Source of the DNA: JBDSGC01 sp046594105
Lineage (GTDB): Bacteria > Acidobacteriota > Thermoanaerobaculia > Gp7-AA8
Reading direction: 5' to 3'
DNA: 11,574 bases
Assembly: GCA_046594105.1 (NCBI GenBank)
Contig: JBKJQB010000252.1
Span: 1-11,574 of the forward strand
Shown here: piece after piece, positions 1 through 6,486 of the stretch
Position numbering within the stretch: the first letter of the stretch is position 1
Layout of the letters: each line of letters starts with the position of its first letter
Translations under genes and position numbers: made by a program
Notes under the pieces: model-generated
What the model was told of the DNA's origin: nothing
Databases searched by the model: none
Seen by the model: only the letters and a program-made list of their open reading frames with translations

Positions 1-27
1 ACGGCGGCCGTCTGTTTCCGGCGGTGG

Positions 28-84
28 GTGCTGTGGGAACGTCGGGAATCGCGCCTTCTGCGATTTCCGAGGTTTCCACAGCAC
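28..84. repeat. Long imperfect inverted repeat (hairpin, 25-bp arms)
   Basis: Arms at 28-52 and 60-84 are reverse complements at 22 of 25 positions, around a 7-base loop (53-59). Read as plus-strand RNA, two of the three mismatches become G-U wobbles (37/75 and 46/66), leaving only 41/71 (G-G) unpaired. On the minus strand the same positions would be A-C mismatches. It lies about 170 bases past the stop of the minus-strand M16 gene. There is no T-run on either side, so a classical intrinsic terminator is not supported. It could be a mobile palindromic element or a structured RNA. Confidence 0.75.
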
Positions 85-110
85 TTCAGCCTTGACAGCC
101 AACGGAGTAT

Positions 111-262
111 CTCATCCCCGCTTCGCGGACCTTCTCCCCGTGCGCGGGGAGAAGGACTCTCGATGGGGAGCTTCCGCACCTCTCAGCGCGGCAGAACGTC
201 GCGGAGCGCGATTTTGGCGGAGCCTTGGGCAACCAGCGCCGCCGGCCGTGCCGGCCTACGCC
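111..262 (+). repeat. Composite palindromic repeat, copy A
   Basis: This copy starts with a CTCATCCCCGCTTCGCGGA lead, then a perfect 10-bp-arm palindrome: CCTTCTCCCC at 130-139, loop GTGCGC, GGGGAGAAGG at 146-155. An ACTCTCGATGGGGAG segment and a more variable stretch follow. It closes with a second hairpin, GCCGGC (241-246), loop CGT, GCCGGC (250-255). Copy C near 3084-3214 has the same order of parts, and copy B (2998-3059) has the first half inverted. The end of the element overlaps the stop codon of the minus-strand M16 gene at 256-258. It resembles the REP/BIME class of interspersed palindromes; rhizobial RIME elements look similar from memory, which was not verified. Confidence 0.85.
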
Positions 263-1626
263 ACTTCGCCGTCCACGCCCATGTCGTGGATGGGGAAGCC
301 GAGGGTGCCCAGGGGCTCGCGGATCTGGGCGGCGCTGCCGACCACGACGATGATGGCGCGATCGGGGTCGATGTACTTTTTCGCCACGCGCTCGACGTCC
401 TCTTTCCCGACTGCACCGATGTTTTCGCGGTAGCGGTCGAAGTAGTCGTGCGGCAGGTCGTAGAGCTCCATGTCCAGCAACCGGCCGGCGATGTCGCTGG
501 CGCTCTGCACGGTCGCCGGGAACACGCCCATCAGGTAGTTTTTGGTGTCGTCGAGCTCGCGGGTTTCCACGTCGCCGGTGCGGATGCGGCGCAACTCCCC
601 GAGGACCTCGCTGACTGATTCCCGCGTGACCTCGTTGCGCACCGGTGCGCTGACCACAAAGGGGCCGGTCTGCCGGCGGAACGCGAACATCGAGCGCGCG
701 CCGTAGGTGTAGCCGTGCACCTCGCGCAAGTTGAGATTGATGCGCGAATTGAAGAGCCCTCCGAGCAGGGCATTCATGACCGACAGCGCGAAATAGTCCT
801 CGCAGCTGCGGGGCACGCCGATGTGTCCGATGCGGATCTCCGATTGCACCGCGGTGGGCCGGTCGATCAGATAGATGCGGTTGGATTCAAACTGCTGCGG
901 CGTGACCTGGGGGCGCTCCGGAACCTCGCTGCGCTTCCACGACCCGAACAGCCGCTCGGCATCGTCCAGCGCTTTTTTCGTATCGATGTCTCCGGAGATG
1001 ACGATGGAGGCATTGTTGGGCGCGTAGTGGGTCTGGTAGTAGTTGCGAACGTCGTCAACGCTGATCTTCGCTACCGACTCCGGATTGCCGACGATCGTAT
1101 TTCCGTACGCGCCGCGGCCGTAAATCAGATGGGAGAAACGTTTGGCGGCGATGGAAGCCGGCTCGTCACGCTGCTGGATGAGCTCAGCCAGGCGCTCTCC
1201 GCGGATGCGTTCCAGCGATGCGGACGGCAGCAGCGGACGGCCGTTGACGTCGTGAAAGAGTTCGAAGGCCGGCCGGAAGTTGCGGCTCAGAACGTCGAGC
1301 GAGATGTACGAGGCGTCCCAGTCTGCGCCGGCTCCGATGGAAGCTCCGAGCGTGCCGACATCCTCAGAAAAGCGGATGGCGTCACGATCTCCAGCGCCTT
1401 CATCCAGCAGGTCTGCGGTCACCGAGGCCAGGCCGGCGAGCTGCGGTTCATCGTGATCGGCTCCCGATCGCAACAGCGTCCGCACGGAGGCCAGCGGGGC
1501 GTTGTGAGTCTCAGCCACCAGCACGCGCAACCCATTGCTCAGCGTGGCCCGTGTCACTTCAGGAAAGCGGTACGGCCGCGGCGACCCGGGAAGAGGAGCG
1601 ACAGTGCGATCGACGGTCACAGTCAC
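256..1626 (-). CDS. M16 family peptidase-like protein, R/Y subunit without zinc site
   Basis: A 456-residue M16 (pitrilysin/processing-peptidase) homologue. The N-terminal half has the family pattern LSNGLRVLVAE (about 29-39), but where active members carry HxxEH this protein has S68, A71 and D72, so it cannot bind the catalytic zinc. The C-terminal half keeps the substrate-binding R/Y pair in LREVHGYTYGA (R301, Y308). In two-subunit M16B enzymes one chain brings HxxEH and the other R/Y, so this is inferred to be the partner of the upstream gene. The start is GTG at 1624-1626, inside a GTGA overlap with the stop of that gene, which implies translational coupling and near equal production. No signal peptide is obvious at this start. 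The stop is followed at once by a GCCGGC/GCCGGC hairpin that belongs to repeat copy A. Confidence 0.93.
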   Translation of the reverse strand: MTVTVDRTVAPLPGSPRPYRFPEVTRATLSNGLRVLVAETHNAPLASVRTLLRSGADHDEPQLAGLASVTADLLDEGAGDRDAIRFSEDVGTLGASIGAGADWDASYISLDVLSRNFRPAFELFHDVNGRPLLPSASLERIRGERLAELIQQRDEPASIAAKRFSHLIYGRGAYGNTIVGNPESVAKISVDDVRNYYQTHYAPNNASIVISGDIDTKKALDDAERLFGSWKRSEVPERPQVTPQQFESNRIYLIDRPTAVQSEIRIGHIGVPRSCEDYFALSVMNALLGGLFNSRINLNLREVHGYTYGARSMFAFRRQTGPFVVSAPVRNEVTRESVSEVLGELRRIRTGDVETRELDDTKNYLMGVFPATVQSASDIAGRLLDMELYDLPHDYFDRYRENIGAVGKEDVERVAKKYIDPDRAIIVVVGSAAQIREPLGTLGFPIHDMGVDGEVA

Positions 1627-2885
1627 GATGCCTCGCCGGCCGGCATGAAGACCGTGGTCACGCGATTGTCGGGGACGAGGTACTGCGCCGCGATACGGGC
1701 CACGTCTGCGGCGGTCGTCTTCTGGTACGGGTCGAGCCAGGAGTGCACCAGCTTCGGATCGCCGAAGTACGTTGCCATCATGGCGATCAGGTCGGCGCGG
1801 GAATCGTAGTTTTCGATCTGGTGCGCGTACTCCACTTCGGCCCGGGTCTTCGCGCGCACCATCTCCTCCTCGCTGACGCCATCGCTGGCAATGCGGGCGA
1901 TCTCCGCGTCGACGGCCGCCTCCACCTGCTCGATGGGGATCTCTTCGCGTGCGGTGGCCTGCAGCATCAGCATGCCGGTCGCTTCGGTCGGCAGCACGTA
2001 TGCCGCGACGTCGGTGGCGATCTCCTGTTCCATGACCAGGGATCGGTCCAGGCGGCTGGACTTGTCGCCGGAGAGAACCGAGGAAAGCAGATCGGCGGCG
2101 ATCCAGTCGGGATGCCCCATTTTCGGCAGATGGTAGAGGCGGTAGACGCGAGGGAGTTGTACCGGCGAGGGAAAGACTTCGCGGCGTTCGCCCCCCAGCG
2201 GTTTGCGGATCAGGTCGAACGGAGGGAAGGGGCCACCGGCCGGGATGCCGGCGAAGTACTGCTCGATCAGGACGCGCGCTTCGGACGGCACAAAGTCGCC
2301 GACTACGGTGAGCACGGCATTGTCGGGACGGTACCAGGTGGTGAAGAACTCGCGGATGTCATCGAGAGATGCGGCGCCGAGGTCTTCCATCGAGCCGATG
2401 GTGGGCCAGTGATAGGAGTAATCGGCGTCGAACCCGAGGTGCAGGAGACGCTCGAAGGCGGTGCCGTAGGGGACGTTGTCGTATCGCTGCCGGCGCTCTT
2501 CCTTGACCACTTCGCGCTGGATGTCGAGTTTCTCCTGCGTCAGTGCGGGAACGAAGAAGCCCATGCGATCGGACTCCAGCCAGAGCCCGAGGGCGAGGTA
2601 GTTGGAGGGCAGCGTCTCGAAGTAATTCGTGCGATCAAAGAACGTCGTGCCATTCAGCACGCCGCCGACCGACTGCACGTAGCGGAAATGCTCGTTGTTT
2701 CCGACGTTCTGCGAGCCGGAAAACAGCATGTGCTCGAACAGATGAGCGAACCCGGTACGGCCCGGCCGCTCGTTCTTGGAGCCGACGTGGTACCAGAGGT
2801 TGACGGCGACGAGGGGGGCGGAGTGGTCTTCGTTGAGGACGACGCGGAGGCCGTTGGAAAGCCGGTATTCATCGAGTGAAAGCAT
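1623..2885 (-). CDS. M16 family zinc metallopeptidase, catalytic subunit
   Basis: A 420-residue M16 peptidase with the inverted zinc motif HLFEH (H48, E51, H52) in GFAHLFEHMLFSG. The expected third zinc ligand lies about 76 residues on, in VVKEER (E129). Length fits the about 420-450 residues of two-subunit M16B enzymes. The C-terminal half shows the second-domain fold pattern (LPRVYRLYHLP, LSSVLSGDKSSRLDRSL) but no clear R/Y pair, which the downstream partner supplies. The ATG at 2883-2885 was chosen because MLSLDEYRLSNGLRV is where family similarity begins. The frame stays open to 3029, but that extension encodes only repeat copy B and low-quality sequence. No good ribosome binding site is seen; an in-frame GTG six codons upstream is a possible alternative. 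It is first gene of a two-gene operon. Confidence 0.94.
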   Translation of the reverse strand: MLSLDEYRLSNGLRVVLNEDHSAPLVAVNLWYHVGSKNERPGRTGFAHLFEHMLFSGSQNVGNNEHFRYVQSVGGVLNGTTFFDRTNYFETLPSNYLALGLWLESDRMGFFVPALTQEKLDIQREVVKEERRQRYDNVPYGTAFERLLHLGFDADYSYHWPTIGSMEDLGAASLDDIREFFTTWYRPDNAVLTVVGDFVPSEARVLIEQYFAGIPAGGPFPPFDLIRKPLGGERREVFPSPVQLPRVYRLYHLPKMGHPDWIAADLLSSVLSGDKSSRLDRSLVMEQEIATDVAAYVLPTEATGMLMLQATAREEIPIEQVEAAVDAEIARIASDGVSEEEMVRAKTRAEVEYAHQIENYDSRADLIAMMATYFGDPKLVHSWLDPYQKTTAADVARIAAQYLVPDNRVTTVFMPAGEAS

Positions 2886-2997
2886 CGGGGCGGGTTGTAT
2901 CACAAACGTTCGGAGGTGCCGGGGCGGTCGTTGGGGCGCAACGCAGCCCTCATCGCCTTCTAAGAAACCGATAGCAAAACAGCGGCTTTGCGCGCCC

Positions 2998-3059
2998 TCC
3001 CCCCATCGAGAGTCCTTCTCCCCGCGCACGGGGAGAAGGTGCCGAAGGCGGATGAGGGA
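2998..3059 (-). repeat. Composite palindromic repeat, copy B (inverted half copy)
   Basis: Perfect palindrome CCTTCTCCCC at 3014-3023, loop GCGCAC, GGGGAGAAGG at 3030-3039. Flanks read on the minus strand match copy A: CCCTCATCCG leads in, and ACTCTCGATGGGG leads out. The second, GCCGGC hairpin part is absent. Together with copy C it forms a head-to-head pair 24 bases apart. Confidence 0.85.
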
Positions 3060-3083
3060 GCCTCACGCGACGAAGAGCAGGAC

Positions 3084-3214
3084 CCCTCATCCCCGCTTCG
3101 CGGACCTTCTCCCCGTGTGCGGGGAGAAGGACACTCGATTGGGAGGCGGCCGATTGAACGCGACTGAGGCGGACGCTTCGCGAACCAACGCCGCCGGCCG
3201 TGCCGGCCCGCGCC
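3084..3214 (+). repeat. Composite palindromic repeat, copy C
   Basis: CCCTCATCCCCGCTTCGCGGA leads into CCTTCTCCCC (3105-3114), loop GTGTGC, GGGGAGAAGG (3121-3130). ACACTCGATTGGGAG and a variable stretch follow, then the second hairpin GCCGGC (3193-3198), CGT, GCCGGC (3202-3207). Order and orientation equal copy A, but the variable middle is about 20 bases shorter. It ends about 43 bases before the start codon of the deoxynucleoside kinase, so it probably sits in or beside that gene's promoter or 5' leader. Confidence 0.85.
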
Positions 3215-3256
3215 GGATCTCCACTCCCCGGTCCGATCGTTTATCCTTCCCCATCC

Positions 3257-3898
3257 ATGTCCGCCCTGCCGTTCCGTCACATTGCGATCGAAGGGCCGAT
3301 CGGTGTCGGGAAAACCTCACTGGTCAATCTGCTGTCCAAACAGTTCCGCGGCACCAAAGTCCTCGAGGATGTCGACAATCCGTTTCTCGACGACTTCTAC
3401 AAGGACAAGCGCGGAGCGGCCTTCCGCTGCCAGCTCTTCTTCCTGCTCTCGCGCTATGACCAGCAGCGCTCCATCGCCCAGCGCGACCTCTTCACCGAGC
3501 TGGTCCTGGCCGACTACACCTTCCCCAAGGACAAGATCTTCGCCTACATGACGCTCGACGACTCCGAGCTCATGATCTACAACCGGATGTACGAGCTGCT
3601 CTACGAGACGGTGCCCCGTCCCGACCTGGTGATCTACCTGCAGGCCAACCTTGATACACTGCTCAGGCGCATCAAAAAGCGCGGCAGGGCTTACGAGAAG
3701 TCGATTTCGCCACAATACTTGCAGGAACTCAGCGAAGCGTACTCGCACTACTTTTACCGGTATGACGAGACGCCATTGCTGGTGGTGAATACGAACGAGA
3801 TCGACTTCGTCAACAAGCCCGAACATTTCGAGGCTCTCGTCGAGCAGATTCGAAATGCACAGAAGGGCACGCAGTACTACGTACCGCTTGGATCCTGA
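3257..3898 (+). CDS. Deoxynucleoside kinase
   Basis: A 213-residue kinase of the deoxynucleoside kinase/thymidine kinase 2-like P-loop family, which phosphorylates deoxynucleosides for salvage using ATP in the cytoplasm. Walker A is GPIGVGKTS (13-21). The central segment QRDLFTELVLADYTFPKDKIFA corresponds to the family's (D/E)R-x-F substrate region. RRIKKRGRAYEKSI is the Arg-rich lid that closes over the phosphates, and VIYLQANLDTLLRRI is the usual strand-helix before it. The ATG at 3257 was chosen because SALPFRHIAIEG begins the P-loop strand; the open frame upstream to 3200 translates repeat copy C. No clear ribosome binding site precedes it. It lies 130 bases before panB on the same strand, an arrangement I recall from Acidobacteriota and Bacteroidota. 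Substrate preference (dA, dG or dC) cannot be told from sequence alone. Confidence 0.9.
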   Translation: MSALPFRHIAIEGPIGVGKTSLVNLLSKQFRGTKVLEDVDNPFLDDFYKDKRGAAFRCQLFFLLSRYDQQRSIAQRDLFTELVLADYTFPKDKIFAYMTLDDSELMIYNRMYELLYETVPRPDLVIYLQANLDTLLRRIKKRGRAYEKSISPQYLQELSEAYSHYFYRYDETPLLVVNTNEIDFVNKPEHFEALVEQIRNAQKGTQYYVPLGS

Positions 3899-4015
3899 GT
3901 CAACGGACCGGGACGGATCGAAGGTCTGAGTGCCGGAGGTCGGATCGACAGCGCATCCGCGCTCGCCTCGATCCCTTTCCGGTGAACTCAAGACCGGACA
4001 TCTCTTCCCCGATCC

Positions 4016-4024
4016 GAGGAGGAG
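4016..4024 (+). promoter_or_regulatory. Strong Shine-Dalgarno of panB
   Basis: GAGGAGGAG, with an AGGAGG core 6 bases before the ATG at 4029. It fixes the panB start and rules out the longer frame from 3930. It is the best ribosome binding site in the window. Confidence 0.85.
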
Positions 4025-4028
4025 CACG

Positions 4029-4910
4029 ATGTCCAGCCAGCCGAAACGAGTGACCGTTCCCGCCATCCGCGCCATGAAGTCGGCGTCGCGCATCGGGATG
4101 ATCACCGCCTACGACTTCCCCAGCGGCAAGGTCGCCGACGCCGCCGGCAGCGACATCATCCTGGTCGGCGACTCCCTCGGCATGGTGGTACTGGGTTACC
4201 CCGATACGCTGAGCGTCACCGTCGACGACATGATCCATCACACCCGCGCCGTGATCCGCGGAACGTCGCATGCGCTGGTGGTCGGCGACATGCCCTATCT
4301 CTCGTACCACGTGTCGATCGAGGAATCGGTGCGCAACGCCGGCCGCTTCATCCAGGCCGGAGCGCACGCGGTGAAAGTCGAAGGGGGCAAGCCGGGGCGC
4401 ATCCGGACGATCGAAGCGATCCTCGATGCGGAAATCCCGGTGATGGGCCACATCGGCCTGACGCCGCAGTCGGTCAACCCGCTGGGCGGCTTCAAACTCC
4501 AGGGCAAGAATGTGGAGGACGGACGGCGCCTGATCGATGAGGCGCTTGCCCTCGACGCCGCCGGCTGCTTCTCCATCGTTCTGGAGTGCGTGCCGTCGGA
4601 ACTGGCCGCGATGATCACCGAGCGCGTCAGCGTACCCACCATCGGCATCGGCGCCGGCCCCCACTGCGACGGTCAGGTCCTGGTCTTCCACGACCTCCTC
4701 GGCCTCTACGACGGCCACACCCCGAAGTTCGTGCGCCGCTACGCCACGCTGGGCGAAGAGATGAAGTCGGCCATCGAGCACTACCTGGCGGACGTCCGCT
4801 CCGGCGCCTTCCCCGATGAAGCGACCGAGTCGTTCCACTCCACCAACGCCGACGAGCTGCGCAGCCTGTACGGCGGAGGTGCGGTGGTCGTGGAGATGCC
4901 GAAGAAGTAG
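4029..4910 (+). CDS. panB: 3-methyl-2-oxobutanoate hydroxymethyltransferase (ketopantoate synthase)
   Basis: A 293-residue PanB, slightly longer than the usual 260-280. It transfers a hydroxymethyl group from 5,10-methylene-tetrahydrofolate to 2-oxoisovalerate, the first step of pantothenate synthesis, in the cytoplasm. The signature run is complete: MITAYDF, then VGDSLGM (metal Asp), VVGDMPY (metal Asp), AVKVEGG (metal Glu), GHIGLTPQ, and LECVP holding the catalytic Glu, followed by PTIGIGAGPHCDGQVLV. The extra length is mostly a C-terminal tail after the GEEM segment. The start at 4029 has a strong ribosome binding site. The next pan gene, panC, is separated from it by the DUF4160/DUF2442 pair. 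No panE (ketopantoate reductase) is seen here. Confidence 0.97.
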   Translation: MSSQPKRVTVPAIRAMKSASRIGMITAYDFPSGKVADAAGSDIILVGDSLGMVVLGYPDTLSVTVDDMIHHTRAVIRGTSHALVVGDMPYLSYHVSIEESVRNAGRFIQAGAHAVKVEGGKPGRIRTIEAILDAEIPVMGHIGLTPQSVNPLGGFKLQGKNVEDGRRLIDEALALDAAGCFSIVLECVPSELAAMITERVSVPTIGIGAGPHCDGQVLVFHDLLGLYDGHTPKFVRRYATLGEEMKSAIEHYLADVRSGAFPDEATESFHSTNADELRSLYGGGAVVVEMPKK

Positions 4911-4969
4911 GAAGTAATCCGCCATTTCTTCCCGATGCGGGGGACGGACCGCGTGAGAGAATCGAGGTA

Positions 4970-5203
4970 GTGAAGTTCCGAGACATTGGACCGTACCGCT
5001 TCTTTTTCACGAGCAACGACCGCGAGGAGCCGCCACACATTCACATCCAGCGGGAAGGAATGGTCGCAAAGTTCTGGCTCGATCCGATTTCTTTGGCAAA
5101 GTCGTCGCGATTTGCAGCTCACGAACTCCGAAAGATGCATCGGACCGTCCAGGAGTACCATTCCGAGATCATGGAGGCATGGAATGAGTTCCTCCGCCGT
5201 TGA
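4970..5203 (+). CDS. DUF4160 family small protein
   Basis: A 77-residue protein matching the DUF4160 pattern: GPYRFFFTSND, EEPPHIHIQRE, AKFWLDPISLAKS, HELRKMHRTVQEY and a closing EAWNEFL. The function is not established. The family often sits beside DUF2442 genes, and the pair has been suggested to behave like a toxin-antitoxin or related accessory module. The start is GTG at 4970, with GAGG about 3-7 bases upstream. The gene ends inside the start of the next one (20-base overlap), so the two are translated together. It lies 59 bases after panB on the same strand and may be read from the panB promoter. Confidence 0.88.
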   Translation: MKFRDIGPYRFFFTSNDREEPPHIHIQREGMVAKFWLDPISLAKSSRFAAHELRKMHRTVQEYHSEIMEAWNEFLRR

Positions 5204-5450
5204 GGCCCCCGCCCGGGCAAGTCATGTCGTGGCCACTGACGATGAACTGATCGTGGAACTGGTCGATGGACGGAAACTGTCCGTGCCCCTGGTCTGGTTT
5301 CCCAGTCTGCTCGATGCGTCATCTGAACAGCGAAGCTCGTTCCGACTGATCGGCGATGGTGAGTACATCCACTGGCCGGAGTTAGACGAAGACTTGAGCG
5401 TGTCCGGCCTTCTGCGGGGAGTTTCGGCGCTTCGCGCGCAGAAGGCCTGA
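5184..5450 (+). CDS. DUF2442 family small protein
   Basis: An 88-residue protein with the DUF2442 signature: a short N-terminal extension, VELVDGRKLSVPLVWFP, a central SEQRSSFRLIGDGEYIHWP, and ELDEDLSVSGLLRG near the C-terminus. It is the usual partner of DUF4160 and has no established biochemical role. The ATG at 5184 has GGAGG at 5173-5177, six bases away and inside the upstream gene; the 20-base overlap shows coupled translation. The frame is open further upstream to 4986, but that part is only the out-of-frame reading of the DUF4160 gene. The panC start follows after 72 bases. Confidence 0.88.
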   Translation: MSSSAVEAPARASHVVATDDELIVELVDGRKLSVPLVWFPSLLDASSEQRSSFRLIGDGEYIHWPELDEDLSVSGLLRGVSALRAQKA

Positions 5451-5522
5451 GCTGCTCTGGGCACCGTTGTCCTCCGGGTGCGGAACCCCTCCAAAGCGCG
5501 GCACTGCCGATATCAGCACTTG

Positions 5523-6401
5523 ATGCGTCTCACTCACAACATCGACGACACGCGCGCTTCCGTAGCCAGTGCACGGGCACAGGGCAAGCGGATCGGCTTC
5601 GTGCCGACCATGGGCTTCCTTCACGAGGGCCATCTCGCGCTGATCGACGTGGCGCGGAAGGAAGGGGCGGACTTTGTGGTGGTCTCCATCTTCGTCAATC
5701 CGAAGCAGTTCGGACCGAAGGAGGACCTCACCCGCTATCCACGCAACGAAGCGGGAGATCGCGCGCTGCTGGAGGAGCGGCACACCGACCTTCTCTTCCT
5801 CCCCACCGTGGACACGATGTATCCCCCCGGATCGAGCACCTCGGTTTCCGTTGGCGCCGTGGCCACACCGCTGGAGGGCGAAAGGCGGCCCGGTCATTTC
5901 GACGGCGTGGCCACGGTCGTGCTCAAGCTGTTCCACATCGTCCAACCCGACCTCGCGATATTCGGGCGCAAGGACGCGCAGCAGTGCGCCGTGATCGAGC
6001 GCATGGTGCGCGACCTCGACGTGCCGGTGCGGCTGGCCTTCGGGGAGACCATCCGGGAGAGCGATCACCTGGCCATGTCTTCGCGCAACACGTACCTCTC
6101 CGCCGAGGAGAGGAAGCTCGCGCCGGTGCTTCATCGTGCGCTGCGCGCGGGTGAGGACGCACTGCAACATGGAGTGGAGGATGTGGCCGCCATCGAGCAG
6201 GTGATGCACCGCATCGGGGCGAACACGGAGGGCGTCGAGATCGACTACCTCGCCCTGGTCGACCCGTTGACGTTTCTTCCCCCGACGGACTTTGATCGCG
6301 ACCTGCTGCTGGTGGGCGCCATCCGCGTTGGACGGACCCGGCTGATCGATAACATCCGGGTGGCCCGACGCGCCCTTCCGAATGCGAGGATCGATCGTTG
6401 A
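5523..6401 (+). CDS. panC: Pantothenate synthetase (pantoate-beta-alanine ligase)
   Basis: A 292-residue PanC, close to the usual 280. It joins pantoate to beta-alanine with ATP through a pantoyl-adenylate, the last step of pantothenate synthesis. It has the nucleotidyl-transferase fold motif PTMGFLHEGHL (28-38, H34 and H37), SIFVNPKQFGPKEDLTRYPR, GHFDGVATVVLKLF, DLAIFGRKDAQQ, and the KMSKS-like segment SSRNTYLS. The common PTMGALHEGH has Phe in place of Ala here, a mild change. The start at 5523 was chosen because the RLTHNIDDTRA helix follows; the open frame to 5478 begins with GTG and adds residues with no family match. No good ribosome binding site is visible. The TGA stop at 6399-6401 is 85 bases from the next start. 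Confidence 0.97.
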   Translation: MRLTHNIDDTRASVASARAQGKRIGFVPTMGFLHEGHLALIDVARKEGADFVVVSIFVNPKQFGPKEDLTRYPRNEAGDRALLEERHTDLLFLPTVDTMYPPGSSTSVSVGAVATPLEGERRPGHFDGVATVVLKLFHIVQPDLAIFGRKDAQQCAVIERMVRDLDVPVRLAFGETIRESDHLAMSSRNTYLSAEERKLAPVLHRALRAGEDALQHGVEDVAAIEQVMHRIGANTEGVEIDYLALVDPLTFLPPTDFDRDLLLVGAIRVGRTRLIDNIRVARRALPNARIDR

Positions 6402-6414
6402 TGAAACGACCTCC

Positions 6415-6443
6415 CGGCCGCGTTGCCTCCTTGGAGGCGGCCG
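6415..6443 (+). other. Hairpin between panC and the panD-like gene
   Basis: An inner stem GCCTCC/GGAGGC (6425-6430 and 6433-6438) is closed by an outer stem CGGCC/GGCCG (6415-6419 and 6439-6443), with five unpaired bases on the left. No T-run follows, so a full terminator is unlikely. It could be a pause or mRNA-processing site that lowers expression of the downstream gene. This is inferred from structure only. Confidence 0.4.
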
Positions 6444-6486
6444 CGACGGCGCATCACACGGATAATCCATTCCATCGATCGTCTCC

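Larger units (their letters stand above)
2886..3256. other. Divergent intergenic region carrying two repeat copies
   Basis: This 371-base gap separates the start of the minus-strand M16 operon from the plus-strand deoxynucleoside kinase. About half is repeat: copy B (2998-3059, inverted) and copy C (3084-3214). The unique parts are 2886-2997 and 3215-3256, where the promoters of both outward genes should lie. I see no convincing -35/-10 pair. The open frames crossing it translate the repeats and have no recognisable protein content. Confidence 0.7.

Noticed and set aside
130..155. The CCTTCTCCCC palindrome as an intrinsic terminator
   Set aside because: It is GC-rich but has no T-run on either side and recurs in non-terminal positions, so a repeat element explains it better.
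28..618. Open plus-strand frame of 196 codons at the left edge
   Set aside because: It is formed by the hairpin, repeat copy A and the antisense of the M16 gene, with no protein-like pattern of its own.
715..2879. Long plus-strand open frames opposite the two M16 genes
   Set aside because: They are antisense shadows caused by high GC and codon bias; the minus-strand frames contain full M16 motifs.
2886..3029. 48-residue N-terminal extension of the catalytic M16 subunit
   Set aside because: It translates repeat copy B and spacer; family similarity starts at the ATG at 2885.
111..3214. Repeats A, B and C as a CRISPR array
   Set aside because: There are only three copies, in both orientations, kilobases apart, with no regular spacers and no cas genes.
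3317..4105. Minus-strand frame of 262 codons opposite the deoxynucleoside kinase
   Set aside because: It is antisense to a kinase with an intact P-loop and lid; no domain is recognisable in it.
3900..4925. Minus-strand frame of 341 codons opposite panB
   Set aside because: His/Asp/Val-rich composition typical of an antisense shadow; panB itself is complete.
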